DNA of 64,000 nt. Source: Tenebrio molitor. Its lineage: Eukaryota > Arthropoda > Insecta > Coleoptera > Tenebrionidae. The translations under genes were made by a program, and so were the position numbers. Of the stretch, positions 12,001 through 24,708 are shown in pieces. Numbering within the stretch: the stretch's first letter is position 1; each line of letters opens with the position of its first letter. The notes beneath the pieces were generated by a model. That model searched no databases and had not been told where the DNA came from. It saw only the letters and a list, made by a program, of their open reading frames with translations. Where the stretch lies: positions 4,216,001-4,280,000 of the forward strand of contig NC_091054.1 in NCBI RefSeq assembly GCF_963966145.1, read 5' to 3'.

Positions 12001-13250
12001 CTGTTGTTTACTCGGCTTCAACGTAGACATTTTCATTAGTGAATTGCAAATTTTTCCAACAACCCACATCCTCGCAAATCAACTGCACAATATTTATTTT
12101 GACTGGAGCATCTCCCTTTTCCTTGTTTTATCCTGCCGGCATCGTTCCTTGATGGAGCCGTCAATCCCGATCCGGGGCGCCAGTTATCCGCCCGAGTGCA
12201 CCCGCTCGCTGCAACTGCATCTCCTCCCTAATTCAGCGGTTCATGTCCACACCATGGTAACCGCCATAAATGACGGTCGATTTCCGGCAAGACCATCCTT
12301 GGCGATTGGTTCTCGTCGGATTTTTAATGTCGTGGAGGAACACTTCCGTCCGGCCGGGGGTGCAGGGAGGCGCGGTTCCGGTAACGAACGCGCGAAAGGA
12401 TAACTGTACCTTTGGGAAATTCCCGTTACAATACCTGGCCGTCTGTTGGCACTCTTGCGCCGCTTTTAAGTGGCGTTAGGGCTAGTTTACGACGCCCCTG
12501 TCATTAGACGTCCAACGGGCGGCCCCTCCAATTAGCGGGAAGAATTTTCGCCTCCTCCGTCGTTATGTTCCATCACGGCTGAGGCCAATCTGTGCGGAGG
12601 GAACCGAACGACGACACACATAACGGCACCCAACGTTGATTGGATTCTTGTAATTGCGGATTACCGCATCGTGCATCGTTTTAACCTCGAGGACAGGTGG
12701 AGGGAGGAGGCGAAGAACTAACCGCGACGCTTCTCGCATAATTTCATCACGGATCACGTACACCGATGGTCGGAGACAATCATTGTTTTGTCGTTTTTGT
12801 CTCCGGGATATTCAAAGGAGACTGACTCGACGAGTGACGTAAAGAAGCCGAACTGGATGGCACAATGGGGCCGACAGTGACAAGAGGTTAAATATTTTAC
12901 CGATGATGATCGCGGCTTTTATTATCGCTCGAATCGGGGTCGTCGATACCTTGACTTTTCTACTCTGCGGTTTATTATCAAGATTTTAATGGTGTGTTGC
13001 AAAACTGATTGAGACATATGTTCGTTACTCATAGTTCTCACCCGGAGCTTCTGCCGCAGCCAAGGCCGCAGACGGAGGTCCGGGTAGATTATTTATTTTT
13101 GACAGCGGTTCCCAGAGACCTTTCCAAATGTCGAAATTCAAAAGGATCATCGCTAAGTAGCCCAAATAAACAAGACGAACAAGTCAAAAGGTCAACACTA
13201 CAAACAACATAACCTTACATAACTATTTTTACCTGTTTATAGTTTTTGAA
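12001..13250. other. GC-rich noncoding block 3
   Basis: GC rises sharply from about 12,120 to 12,860, with overlapping open frames on both strands but no domain or splice pattern. A candidate regulatory or conserved noncoding block. Confidence 0.35.
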
Positions 13251-13689
13251 CTTTCGGGCGGAGAGAAATGAAGAAAGACATTTCCGTTGGCGGCGTCAAA
13301 TGACACTTCCAAATACTTTAGATACTTTTGAAGTGGTGTTCTTGGACTTGACTACGCTTGAACGATTATTCTAGTCTATTTGATTAAAACTGGTGGATCG
13401 GAAGGTGGCTGGAAGTCTTAATTTCTTTGTTTGTTGATGGGACACAATTTTTTGATGTCTTTATTTAATCACTGCTCTATTTACACTATTTACACTCATT
13501 ATCATTTACTGTATGATGGTTTTCTTTTAAAACTACTGATGATGATGATTGACTTTGATTTTTTCTTCTTCGATCAATGTGTAGGTCGATAATGATATTG
13601 GTATTTGTTTTACCGACGCCGTCTCATTAGCCCTCGCCGTTTGAAATTAGCGGGAATTTCAAACAAATCGCTGATGATGTTTGAAATGA
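13251..13689. other. AT-rich DNA, no gene seen
   Basis: It includes a short gat-rich run near 13,540. A local inverted repeat of gtttgaaat/atttcaaac type lies around 13,640-13,690. Nothing else was seen. Confidence 0.4.
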
Positions 13690-13860
13690 GGCAGACTTTG
13701 ACTTTGTGTATCGCAAAATTTCTCCGGAAACCGTGCTATCTCAGACGTAACATCCTTGAAACCGCTTATTCATGATATTTTTCATGAAATTAAAAATCTC
13801 ATGGAAATCTAAGATCAAGATGTAACTCCGCAAGGTCGTGGTGAAACTAAGAAACTAAAT
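13690..13860 (+). repeat. Old dispersed repeat, copy 2
   Basis: Diverged counterpart of 10440-10650 with the same block order. The plus-strand translation of one frame (FDFVYRKISPETVLSQ) is followed by stops, so if it was ever coding it is now dead. Confidence 0.5.
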
Positions 13861-13965
13861 GGAAAGTGATTTTTTCTGGCTGTGTGCTTGCCTTATCAAG
13901 AGAAACGCTAACGATACATTCCGAGCAATTACAAAATGTGGAATATGTTAATTTAATAGGATGAT

Positions 13966-14110
13966 GTACCGTGCGATAAAGAAATTAGTCAGAGTAAGCT
14001 GTGGACAAAAAGGGTATGTCTTAACTTATTTTTTATGCATTCGAATGGATGTGGATAGAGTCGCTTCCATAATTTCTTTCGACTATCTCGGCTGTTTTTT
14101 TTTGGTTGTC
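13966..14110 (+). repeat. Dispersed repeat with gtatgtcttaacttattt
   Basis: It matches 37906-38060: gtatgtcttaacttattt is followed by ttcgaatggatgt and a downstream ccactatc/gactatc block. Both copies are noncoding. Confidence 0.5.
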
Positions 14111-14990
14111 TTTGCGCCACCTCCAAAAATTTGCAACATTAATCTACAGAGTGATCAACAAAAAAAACAAATCAAGAGTGCTACCTTTTCTTTCGTTTTA
14201 TCGAAACGTCTGTCTTAGCTTAATCGTACACATATGTAAGTATACTTGCTATACTTACTTGTTTTATTGGTTGCCTACTTCTCGAAAAATCCATAATTTT
14301 TTTTACAAAAAGATTTTTTTGACGTTTAGGTTGTAACGAATCATGAAAACATTCTACAATTCTTTATTTTTGCCTGCAAAAGCATTTAAATCATTTTCTA
14401 GAGAAAAAGAATAAGACGCTAAGAAAAATTTTCGAAAATAAGACAAAACGGTGTTGCTACGGTGAGATTCAAAGTGAAATTGTTACGAGTGGGTGAGAAA
14501 ATTCTTGTAGATCTGTGTCTGCGTATAAGAGCATCCAGAGAAGTATTTATTCATTAATACCTCCCAGGAGACTGCTTCGGAAGAATCTGCCAACAAAGCT
14601 AAATTTAGTTTCCCTGGAAAAAGTCTTGTAATTCTCTATATACGGTGTGCACATGTTTCGAATATGCTAAGTAACCTAATCGGATAAAAATTTAACCACA
14701 AAAATACGTCTATTCTTGTTGGAAACCCGCTTAGGAATTTATTACTCGAAGATATTTGAAAAGACGTGTCCCGAACCTTCATGATCTTTGATGGGACATT
14801 ATTTTCCCAAAGCACATTTTTATTCGTTTTGCGTTGAACGTTTCCTCCCGAGTAATTAATTTAGTTGTCAGAAAGACAGTTCCCACACCTGACGTGTATC
14901 GACTTTCTTTTGTTGTGACGATATCTTGCTTTAACAGCCCCATAAAACTATTGCGCTAGTAGTAATTGCTAAATCGTGACAGATAAACCG
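14111..14990. other. AT-rich DNA, no gene seen
   Basis: Stops in all frames. No repeat recognised. Confidence 0.4.
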
Positions 14991-16604
14991 GCGTGTGTGT
15001 GGGGGAGGCCGTTCCTTATGTGCAGGGAGGGTCCCCTGGTGTTTAAAATATTGTCGACCATCACGTCCGTGACTTTTTAATGGGTCGTAATATCTTACAA
15101 TTACGGCTACGTGCTCGTGTAACGGCCTAACCTAAGCGATTCAAATTGGGGGGTCGTTGTTAAGATTTTCAAAGTCAGGAAATCGACCGAGATAATTTTA
15201 CTTTCGGGGGGAAATAAAAGAGAATTTGCTTCGATTGCATTTTCTTGACTCGATTAAATATTATTACAATTGTGGGAGTCGTGAAGGGTGTTATGGTATG
15301 TGAGCTTAGTTGTTTGCTTTTGCAACAACAATAGATGGCATAAATGAGAATTCTTGGGGGTAGCAACTAGGATCAAGGATGAGGCAGGAGTTAGGAGGAG
15401 GAAGATCAAAGGAAGTTAGGTGCAGGTAACAAAGTACGTGTGTGGACCGATATGCGCACTCAGAATCGTAATTGCACATTCTCTGGGAGAGCAGAAACTT
15501 TATGAAATACATCATAAAGTAGATGGGATATCGAGGGTAATAGATCTTACGTTCCTCGAGGAAATATGTGTGAATGATAAAAGAGTCATGCGAAGGTAAT
15601 GGGGGTTGAATAATCGCACAAAAGGTAAATATTTTGTCACTTCCCCCGTTATAATTTCAACAGACTGGATAATGAGGAAAGCCACAATGAATAATGGAAG
15701 AAGACGATGGAATAAGTACATTCAAGAGGCTCGAGGCATTAATTTGTTGATGACATTTATTCAGGCTGGAAGGAGCTGAACACACGCAGGATAATATTGA
15801 AAATCAATTAGCGAATTCGAAACTCCAGGCCAAGAACCAGATTGCGGAATATTGGCAAAAAGTGGTCCCAGGATTAAAACGGCGTGAAAATACAAAACGA
15901 ATTTTTTCGTCGAACGAATTCTCATTCACTCCGCGCCCATAATAATAATTACATAACCAACGTAACAGGTTCGATGAGTGGAGAATGTTGACAGGTCGCC
16001 CAAGAAGTTGCCATCTTTCAGTTTTTTTGGTGGCGATGGTCAGTAACCTCTCGAGCATCGGTGATTTTAATGGCGGCCACCACAGACCGGATTGATAAAC
16101 TGCACCATTATTAAGTTATCACCGGCGATATTGTCAGTTCGGTGTTCTGCAGCGATACCGAAAATAAATCCTCGCCGTCTCTCCCCTTCGCAAAGTTCCG
16201 GATCCGGGAAAATAAACGGAGCGATGTAACATCACTTTTCCGCTGAAACGATCCACCTATGGAAACCGTCAAGGTTGGGGCAAGACGTTCTGGGTCGAGT
16301 TCCGGATGTGGCGGTGCTAAGTGTTTCTAATCGGGTTTAATTGGCGATAAGTGGAGAGAAAAATGCGATTCGAAGTGGTTTGGTAAATGCGATTAACAGC
16401 AAAGGAGTGTGGAAACCTTGAGGGACGCCGCGAACAACGGCACAGTTTGTTCGCGGATGTCTTTTAAAGGTAAGAGCGACTACAAGAAAATAAACAGTTG
16501 TTGCCTGATCCGTTTGTGAATTACGAACAAATCTATATTTGAGGAATTTGTGGAAAACGAGTCTACAGGTCAAGGAGAGGTAAAGCTAAAGGTGCAATTT
16601 TTCA
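14991..16604. other. Mixed-composition DNA, no gene seen
   Basis: Moderately GC-rich around 14,990-15,140 and 15,860-16,320, otherwise AT-rich. Several frames of 60-85 codons occur on the minus strand, none with recognisable features. Confidence 0.35.
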
Positions 16605-16856
16605 TTCCCTCCCGAGGGAGGGCGCCGCACTGAGGCGACGACGGGAAGATTCCAGGGTTGGTACTGAGGGGTGAGTGAGTACTGACCCAACATTCACTTT
16701 ATCTTTGATATGAAACCTGTGTGCTCATATCAAGATGTGGTGGTGTGGGAAAACCCCTGAAAAAAATCTACAGCAGGTCACAGTCTGCCTGTGGGATTCG
16801 AACCCGGTACCTTCCGAATGCAAAGCGGCGCGCTAAGCGCTTGGCCACAGCGCTGG
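16605..16856 (-). mobile_element. tRNA-derived SINE, copy 1
   Basis: On the minus strand the head carries an RNA polymerase III A box (TGGCCAAGCGC) and a near-perfect B box (GGTTCGAATCC). The shared tail motif TTTTTTTCAGGGGTTTTCC follows, and the 3' end is CCTCCCTCGGGAGGGAATG. It is clearly related to the copy at 45945-46244, with the same order of blocks. No target-site duplication was visible. Confidence 0.85.
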
Positions 16857-18660
16857 GTTAGATTTGGTTGAAAATGTTTGAATTAATGTTGAAAAGGAAG
16901 AACAAAAAGAACTGATAATAAACGAAGGTGTTGAGTACTTTGTGTTGCAAAAGGATACTGAAAAAGTTGTTGAAGTGAAAACTTGATAAAAAAAAATTGT
17001 CGAAGTGTGGAGTTGATGATTTGAGTCATTAAAAATTCAAGCCCTTCGCGAGTTCAAGAACAACTTGCTAAAGTTCGCCTCTTGAAGCGCTGGGAAATTG
17101 TCCGATGACTAATTGATCCCAAATTTCTTTGCAGTTCTTAAACGTCGGTGGTTGGTCGTCTCGCGCCGTTTTTTCTTTGCGGCAACACGATTGGTGAAAC
17201 ACGATCGTTGCGCTTTTGAAATCGTTCGTTCGAGTGGTCGTTTTTCAAAGCAATTATATCGAAGGAGCCGCCAATTGTGCGGGGCAATAAAAAGCTGCAA
17301 TTTCGAACGTTTCCAATTGTTTCGAAGTCGATTTAGCATTCAGATCGGAATTTGTAGTGAGCGGAAAAATGGCGAAGAGCGGAGAGCCAAGAGCGGGACC
17401 CTTGCGGCGTATTCATAATAAATGCGGAAAAGATGAGGCCATTTGCGAGCCCGTTACGGCGTTGCTGTACGTTATTAAGCGATCACATGCAATATGTCGG
17501 TTCAATGTTCTCGTCGAGGCACCGAAAATAAATCGTCTCCCCTCGAATCCGGGCCGGGAGTTTCGGCGGCCCCGCCATCCTCGAATGGGATGATGCACGA
17601 CGTCGTTGCAAATTAACGACGTTCTTGCACGGTTTTAAAAGCCGAATTCTGTGCGGAGCCCCGTAAAACTTTAATTAAAACCGCCGCAGAGGGCGTAGAT
17701 TTAGCGAGCGGGGAGGCAACCCTTCACCTGGTCCTTCGTCGAAAGAGGGGGATTTTTTCCGGTCGGCGGACGTGCTGGAGGCGATAACGTCGCCGAGAAG
17801 TGGAGATATCGCTCTTTAGGCCCCGGTCTATGAGCACGGAACATTGAGCCCGTGATAGCAAATGATGGCCAATCTGCGCGACAAGGGCTCTAATGGTCTT
17901 AATTATGGACTCGGGCCCGCCATTTCTCCAACTGGTAAACTTTACGATTATCGGAAAGCACTTTGTTATTTCGGGGAGTATTCCACGTCAAACGGCTTAA
18001 TTAGCTGCCATTGTTGCGATAAACGGGAGGTCTACACGTTCGCGCCGAAATTCGAACCCGAAAGCTTCTCATCGGCGATGGTCACGTTCACACCACCGAC
18101 GACGCCGTAAAGTAGCGTTTACAGTGAACATTGCAGCGCTGATGGTGAGTGGTTACGTGACCGGTGACCAAAAGAAAGGCCGAGGCGACCAGTTAAGAAC
18201 TGAAACGGATGTAATATTAGGAGAGAGGCCACGCGGCTATCAATACTCACAAAGGAAAAGGGAACAAGAGACCACGAGGAAATGTACCGTTTGGACAGAA
18301 ACGATAGTTGGCACATTTGCTTTTACGATTTTTAAATCGGAAACGGCAGCGCAATTACAGATGGACGAACGAAAGAAGGACACGGAGCGAGGATTTGAAT
18401 AGTTCTTTGTTCGGAGGAATGGACGAGTTACAGGACTTTATGATGCAGTATGTTATTTCAAAAGAGATTTTTTCATTCGCAACAGTAATGATACAGAAGC
18501 AAATTAAGATTTCTCTTGTGAGCTTTTTTCTGTTAGAAGATATGACTTCCAAAAGTGATTTTTTTGACGAGGCCGCAAAATATTTGTCCACAGTTTTCTT
18601 CGTCAGAAGCAGATTCTCTTTTTGTCATACTTATGTGATGGCTTATCTCAATGAAATCAC
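16857..18660. other. GC-rich noncoding block 4 with AT-rich flanks
   Basis: GC and CG dinucleotides are high from about 17,040 to 18,260, with overlapping frames on both strands but no domain. It contains ggtcacgttcacacc at 18,080, shared with 20,299. A candidate regulatory block. Confidence 0.35.
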
Positions 18661-19125
18661 AAAACAAACAGGATAAAACTGTTAAGAGAGAATGTCTTAG
18701 AAGAGGTATAGAGAAAGAGGCATATTGTATGGAAGTGAAGATGATTGAAGAAGGATAGATCTAAATATATCGCGTTGGAAGAGTGGAAGAAAGGCAAAAT
18801 AAAAATTGATGTGAATTGAAGGCATGGGAAGAGGCAACAGTAAAGAGAAGAGCAGTAATGAGTGTCAGATTGCTCAAAGGAAGAATAGAAGGAGAAAAAG
18901 AAGAAAGAACAAGGTGTATGACAAGCAAATGCAATGATTGAGGAAGAAGATGAAAATTGACACAATTGATAATGAGAAGAAGAAAGAACGAAAAATAAAG
19001 CAAAGGAAGGTTTATTGGCAAAGGAGGAGGGATGTGGAGAAAATGTAAGAATGAAATGAAGACTTCTTGAAATGAAGTGCAAGAATTTATAGTAGTGTAT
19101 ATTTGGAGAAGAAAGTTTTCATTCT
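18661..19125. repeat. Long purine-rich tract
   Basis: The plus strand is strongly enriched in A and G for about 450 bases, with many gaag, agaagaa and ggaag runs. This asymmetry leaves long T/C-coded open frames on the minus strand that are compositional artefacts, not genes. Confidence 0.6.
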
Positions 19126-19589
19126 TCTATTTTGTCCACCGTTGCATTAGAAGATTTCCTCTGGTGCTGCAGAGTGTAGATGTGCAAGATTGTATTTTTT
19201 GCTTGGATTTGCTTCACTTCCACAGCGAGTAAATGTATCAATATCAAAATCAATAAATTTTGCATTAACTCAAGAGTAGTTTGTTGTCTTTATTTTCTTG
19301 CTAAAATAAACAGAAAATTTGAAGGAAGTGAACATAATCAAGAAAATGAAAAATTAGTCTGTTGTGTGGAGGAAAGGACGATTTCGAGGTGAATGAATGT
19401 ACTAGTTAGGAAAAGTAAAGAAATTAAACAAGATGGGGCGAGTACCGAAAGGAAAAGAGAAAAAAATGTTTGAGAAATCCATGAATCTTCTAGAACTTCC
19501 AGTTTTCCTTATAATTCGTTTTTTATTTTGGCTGTTGTTGCACTGGAAGATTCCTTCCCCGCCAAAATAACTGGGGTCCACCCGGAGTA
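19126..19589. other. AT-rich DNA, no gene seen
   Basis: A weaker purine bias continues to about 19,490. Nothing else was recognised. Confidence 0.4.
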
Positions 19590-20078
19590 CAGGGTGTTAT
19601 TGAAAGTTGTAAGTACAGATATTTTAACCACGAGCTACTGGCTTCATGTAGAACTCGAAAAAAATATTTTAAAAAAAGCTACAATTTTTAAAAATTGCTT
19701 TTAGTTTTCTACGTTGTCCAACAACCTCGTAGGTAAAATTTCGGCACATTTTAAAAATACACCCTGTATATCATGTTTTATAAAATGTACGTCAATGCGA
19801 AGTAACCTATAGGAAATATGCTTTAAAACAAGGAAACCGCATTGGTGTACGTTTTATAAAATATGATATACAGGGTGTATTTTTAAAATGTGCCGAAATT
19901 TTACCTACGAGATTGTTTGACAACGTAAAAGACTAAAAGCAATTAAAAAAACTTGTAGCTCAAAAAATAAATGTCATTTTATTTTTTGACATAGAATTTT
20001 TTAGATATTTTTTCCGAGTTCTACATAAAGCCAGTAGCTCGTGGTTAAAATATCTGTACAACTTTCAATAACACTCTG
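19590..20078. mobile_element. CAGGGTGT foldback element, family B copy 2
   Basis: The 489-bp element consists of two inverted arms. Each arm runs from a CAGGGTGT-type end through agttctacatgaagccag-like sequence to a second internal ACACCCTG/CAGGGTGT boundary. A central spacer of about 100 bp contains gcattggtgtacgttttata. The arms carry the same block, tttcggcacattttaaaaat. No coding capacity. Confidence 0.85.
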
Positions 20079-20830
20079 TATAACAGAAGAGGATTTTGAT
20101 TTTTTGATGACCACATTGTCTCTTATTTGATGTTGCACCACGTCACAATTTGCTTGTTAAAAGTGGCGAAATTTGCAATAACCGGGGATAGCGCGTCCCG
20201 AAACTTGGACTTTCTTGTCGAAATAAACAGACAATAAAAGCAGGTTTTACAACGTCCGCGGGGATGGTTTCGTCCTTATCGAAACATCAACCGTCTCCGG
20301 TCACGTTCACACCGCCGCCGCGCCGCCACATAAAGTCGCGTTTCCATTGCATTTTCGCCAGTTTCGTCGGTGATGGCGAAGCGGGACTTGCACGTGACTG
20401 CGCCTCCAGGACCATCTGTGCGGAAAACGAGATTGTATTGCTTTCGGCGCGCTCCTCAAAGGATGGTGATGATGATGATGATGATGACTCAATTGTTGCC
20501 TTCATGTAAACGCCGCCATAATGCGTCGAATAGTAGCAGCGAGTCGAGAGTGGAAACCTCGAGGATTGCCTCACAGGTTGCAGTAATGATACGTGCGGAG
20601 GCTCACAAGAGGCGGTAATGTGCGGTTTCGGCTTGATGGAACTCGAGAGTGTCATTGTCGGACTAATTATCGCAGGGACATTCGTAGTGCAGCTTGTAAT
20701 GGAGGTCTTAAGAAATTGGGTTTTATTAGCACGTCGTGGGGTCGCTTCAAGCTCATAATTTTCGAGTTTAACGCTAGCCGCAGCTGTCGACGCGACATAA
20801 AAACGAGCAAATGATTAGGACAAAACAATT
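20079..20830. other. GC-rich noncoding block 5
   Basis: GC-rich from about 20,250 to 20,680, with overlapping frames on both strands and no domain. It holds the duplicated motif ggtcacgttcacacc at 20,299 and a GAT microsatellite at about 20,465-20,487 that produces an artefactual His or Asp run. Confidence 0.35.
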
Positions 20831-21496
20831 GGAATGGAATGGTCTAAGAAATAAATAAAAGTTATTATAACAAAGTCAAGGGAAATCGTAAAGGAGAGAA
20901 ACGGAGAGGCAAGACTAGGGCTTCCAAAAGCAACAGCACTGACGAAGCAACAAAACGAACCAAATTAATTGAATGGATTTGGAGGAAAGAAAGAATAAGA
21001 CTAAGCCCGAGGTTTAAAAAAAGAACCATCTTACTCCGTTATTTGGGGTAACTTTATGTTTCTCTTATGAGGGGAAAACAAATATTTTTATATGATTATG
21101 TTTTATACAACCAAGCTTCATCAGATTCAACACGCATGAGCAAACGTACATTTGATCACTCGTTCGGTTGGGGCCCTCGCCTACGGCTCAGACGCCCAAC
21201 TTCTGTACTCGTGATTAAATGCACTACTTTGCTCACTTGTATTGAAAATAGCTATTTTGAAAAAGAACCAGCTGACCTTTAGTGAGTTGGAGAAGCAATT
21301 TATATCATTGCAATATGTGGAAGAAGTAAATATTCTTCTATGCAACCAAGCTCCATTCGTAAAAAAAAACTTAATTGGAGAATATTGTCGTCATTATGTG
21401 TAGAGCATTTAAGAACCATTCATAGAACTGTAAACGTGGTGGCAGATTAACTGGGAGTAACTCGATAAGGATAAAAATGCAAATTCTTTCATAATT
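20831..21496. other. AT-rich DNA, no gene seen
   Basis: Frequent stops. Nothing recognised. Confidence 0.4.
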
Positions 21497-21800
21497 CGCG
21501 CGTTAAAATGAAATCCTGGGTGTTGGAAACCGTCAATTGTTGTGCTTTTTTAAAGCGTAGATTAATTGGAGCATGTTGACAGCTAACCTAAAATTTAGAC
21601 CCAAAAAAATCTTTCTTTTTTTCTTTCTTTGCAATGTTTTCCATTAAAAATAGAATAACTAAACGATTCCTATTCTCGAAGCAAATATCTAAGGACACCG
21701 TTTGCTGAAAACAAGCATGTACAATTATGTTCCGATTAAACATAAACAAATGTCATTCTTGTCAAACGGCGGGAAATTCAAACTTTACACTGTTCGGTTC
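21497..21800 (+). mobile_element. TCGSGCGTT-ended element, family J copy 1 (partial)
   Basis: It matches the inverted complement of the element at 23122-23483: a tcgcgcgttaaaatg-type end, the aaccgtcaattgttgtgc block, ttaggttagct-type and cattgcaaag blocks, then the cggcgggaaattcaaac block. The far terminal repeat is missing or diverged. Confidence 0.7.
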
Positions 21801-23121
21801 TAGAACACAGTGTGGAACTGTTGTGCTTGGAGACTTTTATTGAAAAGTTGAAAAAGCTCCGGATCAAGTCGCATCTTGTATCGTTTCTCTTGGCAGAGAC
21901 AAGAGAGAACAGGGCTGTTGTTGTATTCGTAGTGCTTGATAATTTTCAGGAGGCTTGAAAGGCTTGTGATGACAGGGGTGCAAATAGCCTATAAATAAAA
22001 AAGTTAGAAGGGCGCTTTCGCCGTAACCCTCCGTATTAATAAAATATTAAAGGAAGAGCAGAATTTGAGGAATAAATCTCTAGGTGAATAACAGGGGTGT
22101 CAGTGCGGAATCCCTGCGAGTAGCCTTGCACACGTGTTTCCGAGCCTCCCCCAATTTCTCTTTGTCTTCGTCGGCGGTGATTTGTTTGTCAAAGTCGTAC
22201 CCGTCTTATTAAATTACGCCCTATCAAAGGAGGTTATTGAATAACTAATGAAGATCCCAATAACTCCGGCCATCGGATTCCGGAGTGTCTCGCTCGCCGT
22301 CAATAATTGTTGTTCCCCCGATCTCGACCCGGAGGAATCTTGCCCGGAACCGGGGCACGGATGTCATCGCTCCCCCTGACGGGCATATAATTTGTCATAA
22401 AGTTGACGCGAACGGACTGTGTCACGTGATAAATTGCACTCGGGATGTGCGAAACAATGTGATGGCGTTTCCGGCGCACCGTAACGATTTTCGGGGGTAA
22501 ATAAAGAAACGGGGGCGGCGTCGGATTTAATTGTGTCGATCATTAATGCGGGGCTGATTGGAATTAAGTGGAATTGTGGGGCTTTTCCGGGACGGCGGAT
22601 TATTTCGACGATCGGAAAAAATCACCAGGACGGTTTCCGTCGTTATTTATGACGTCCTGATTCCTCGATATTAATAGTCCTCGAGGGTATTAAGACGAAA
22701 TAAACGTCGTCCTCGATAATAAATTGTGAGTTTACATGCGAAATCCGGCCACGATACGCAACTTTATTAAACGGCTTTAGTTCCGGAGGTTAGAACTGCA
22801 CTTACTTACGCTCGATGTAACGTTTCCAAATCCTACTTATGTAAATATATCGCGTGGTCTCTTCAGCCAACTTCCCCAACTTATGTTCCAAGCCAACTTC
22901 GTGCGGTTCATTAAACAGGACTTCTCTCGATGGAACAGACCGCAGAAGTCGCAACTTCGTCGGCTCCAAAGCTAGGTGATTATGCGTTGTTCTTTCCGCG
23001 GATCAAAATCTCCAGGGGGCGAAAATAATTTCCGCCTGGCATTTGGGCGGCGTCGGGGGCGGCCACCATTTCCAAACGCCTCGACCAAAACCTCTTTACC
23101 TGCTGGCTTGCACAATTTATA
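21801..23121. other. GC-rich noncoding block 6 with short AT-rich lead
   Basis: From about 22,090 to 23,120 the DNA is CG-rich and apparently unique, with CACGTG-like sites (for example gtgtcacgtgat near 22,420). One frame of 71 codons at 22,285 has no features. A candidate regulatory segment. Confidence 0.35.
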
Positions 23122-23483
23122 TCGGGCGTTCAAATGAAATTCTGGGCTGAGTAGGCGTTGGAAAAATTAAACCGTTTAGAACAGTGTAAAGTTTGAATTT
23201 CCCGCCGTTTGACACGAATGACATTTGTTTAATCGGGACATAATTGAACATGTTTGTTTTCAGCAAAGGGTGCCCTTAGAGATATTTGCTTCGAGAATAG
23301 GAATCGTTACGTTATTCTATTTTTGATGTAAAACATTGCAAAGAAAGAACAAAAAGAAAAATTGTTTGGCTCTAAATTTTAGGTTAGCTGTCAAGATGCC
23401 CCAATTAATCTACGCTTTAAAAAAGCACAACAATTGACGGTTTCCAACGCCTCCCCAGGCCAGGATTTCATTTGAACGCGCGA
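23122..23483. mobile_element. TCGGGCGTTCA-ended MITE, family J copy 2 (complete)
   Basis: The element is 362 bp. Its left end tcgggcgttcaaatgaaat is matched at the right by atttcatttgaacgcgcga, and both sides are flanked by TA. The inverted repeats extend about 50 bp, with gaggcgttgg-type sequence inside. No transposase frame. Confidence 0.85.
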
Positions 23484-24290
23484 TATTTGCTCACCGAATA
23501 AAATCACAAAAATATTATCTAATTAGTCAGGACCTTTACTGCAATTGCGCACGACATAATTTTGTTTAATGTCATTTACTCACGTTTTCGTAACACTTGG
23601 TCCGGTGTTCGCTTGCAAAACTTCTCACTCTATTGTACAATATGTCATCGTTAAGACACATTTTTAACAAACAAGATGTCACCTCACAATACGCAGGAGT
23701 GGTTTTTCATCTGCCTTATTAACACTTTTATTAGTCTCGAAACAACTGTCAAAGGTAAAAGTTAATAAATCTTGAAGGTTTTCGCGTGGGTATTATATAT
23801 TGTTCTAAATTTCTCCAGTACAATAAAAATCATCTACAAATTAATTAAGTTTTTTTGAAGGAAAGTTTTAATACGTATTGTTTCATATTCTGAAACTTTT
23901 TGAAAGCGCTTTTTCGACGTTTCATTTTTTTTTTAATGAATCGATAATTTATAAAACGATACGATCTCTTAATTTGGCTCGTGCATCCGGTCGAGAATAA
24001 AAAATGACATTTGGTAACAAAGTGTCAAAGGTTATTTATTGATAACGAACGAAACTGATATATTGCGTTGCTCTGGAGAATATACGAGATATTTTTGCTC
24101 CATTGTCACTTCCTACATGTGACTAAATGTGTATCTTTGTATCATGCAGAGTTGCATTAGAGTAATTAGATTTTATGTAAATTAACAGTTTCTCATCTAG
24201 CGCAGTTCAAATTCTGGTTATTACAAACGTTCGCTGAAATTTATTCAACCATACCATTTTCCAACAATTTGAATTTATTACATTTTTATA
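23484..24290. other. AT-rich DNA, no gene seen
   Basis: Stops in all frames. Nothing recognised. Confidence 0.4.
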
Positions 24291-24700
24291 CAGGGTGTTA
24301 GTAAATGGTTGGGAATAAATTTCAGGGTGAATTCCTTACGAAAAATGTGGCTTAAAACCTAAATAAAGTTTTTCGTTAAATAGGGTAGTTTTCTCAAAAA
24401 AAAAATGTAGTCCACTGTTGGAGAATTTCTCTAATTAGTTCATTTGTCTGCCTAAAATCGCATTAGTTTTGATTTTTTTTTTTAAATTCAAGTTTCAACT
24501 TTAAATTTTTTCTTTAAACCATTATTATTTCGCAGTATTTAAAAAAAAAATACGGATATGCCAGAATACATTTATTTTTATTTTTTTTATTTTTTTGAGA
24601 AAATACTCATTTTAACGAAAAATTTTATTTAGGTTTTCAGCCACATTTTTCATAAGGAATTCACTCCGAAATTTATTCCCAACCATTTACTAACACCCTG
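24291..24700. mobile_element. CAGGGTGT inverted-repeat element, family C
   Basis: The 410-bp element starts CAGGGTGTTAGTAAATGG and ends with the inverted complement. The arms also share ggttgggaataaattt and the cacattttt block around an AT-rich centre with long A and T runs. TA follows and precedes the ends. Confidence 0.85.
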
Positions 24701-24708
24701 TATATGTA

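Noticed and set aside
18657..19082. 141-codon minus-strand Ser/Phe/Leu-rich frame
   Set aside because: Produced by the purine-rich tract on the opposite strand.
20287..20655. Frames with His or Asp runs near 20.4 kb
   Set aside because: The runs are translations of a GAT microsatellite.
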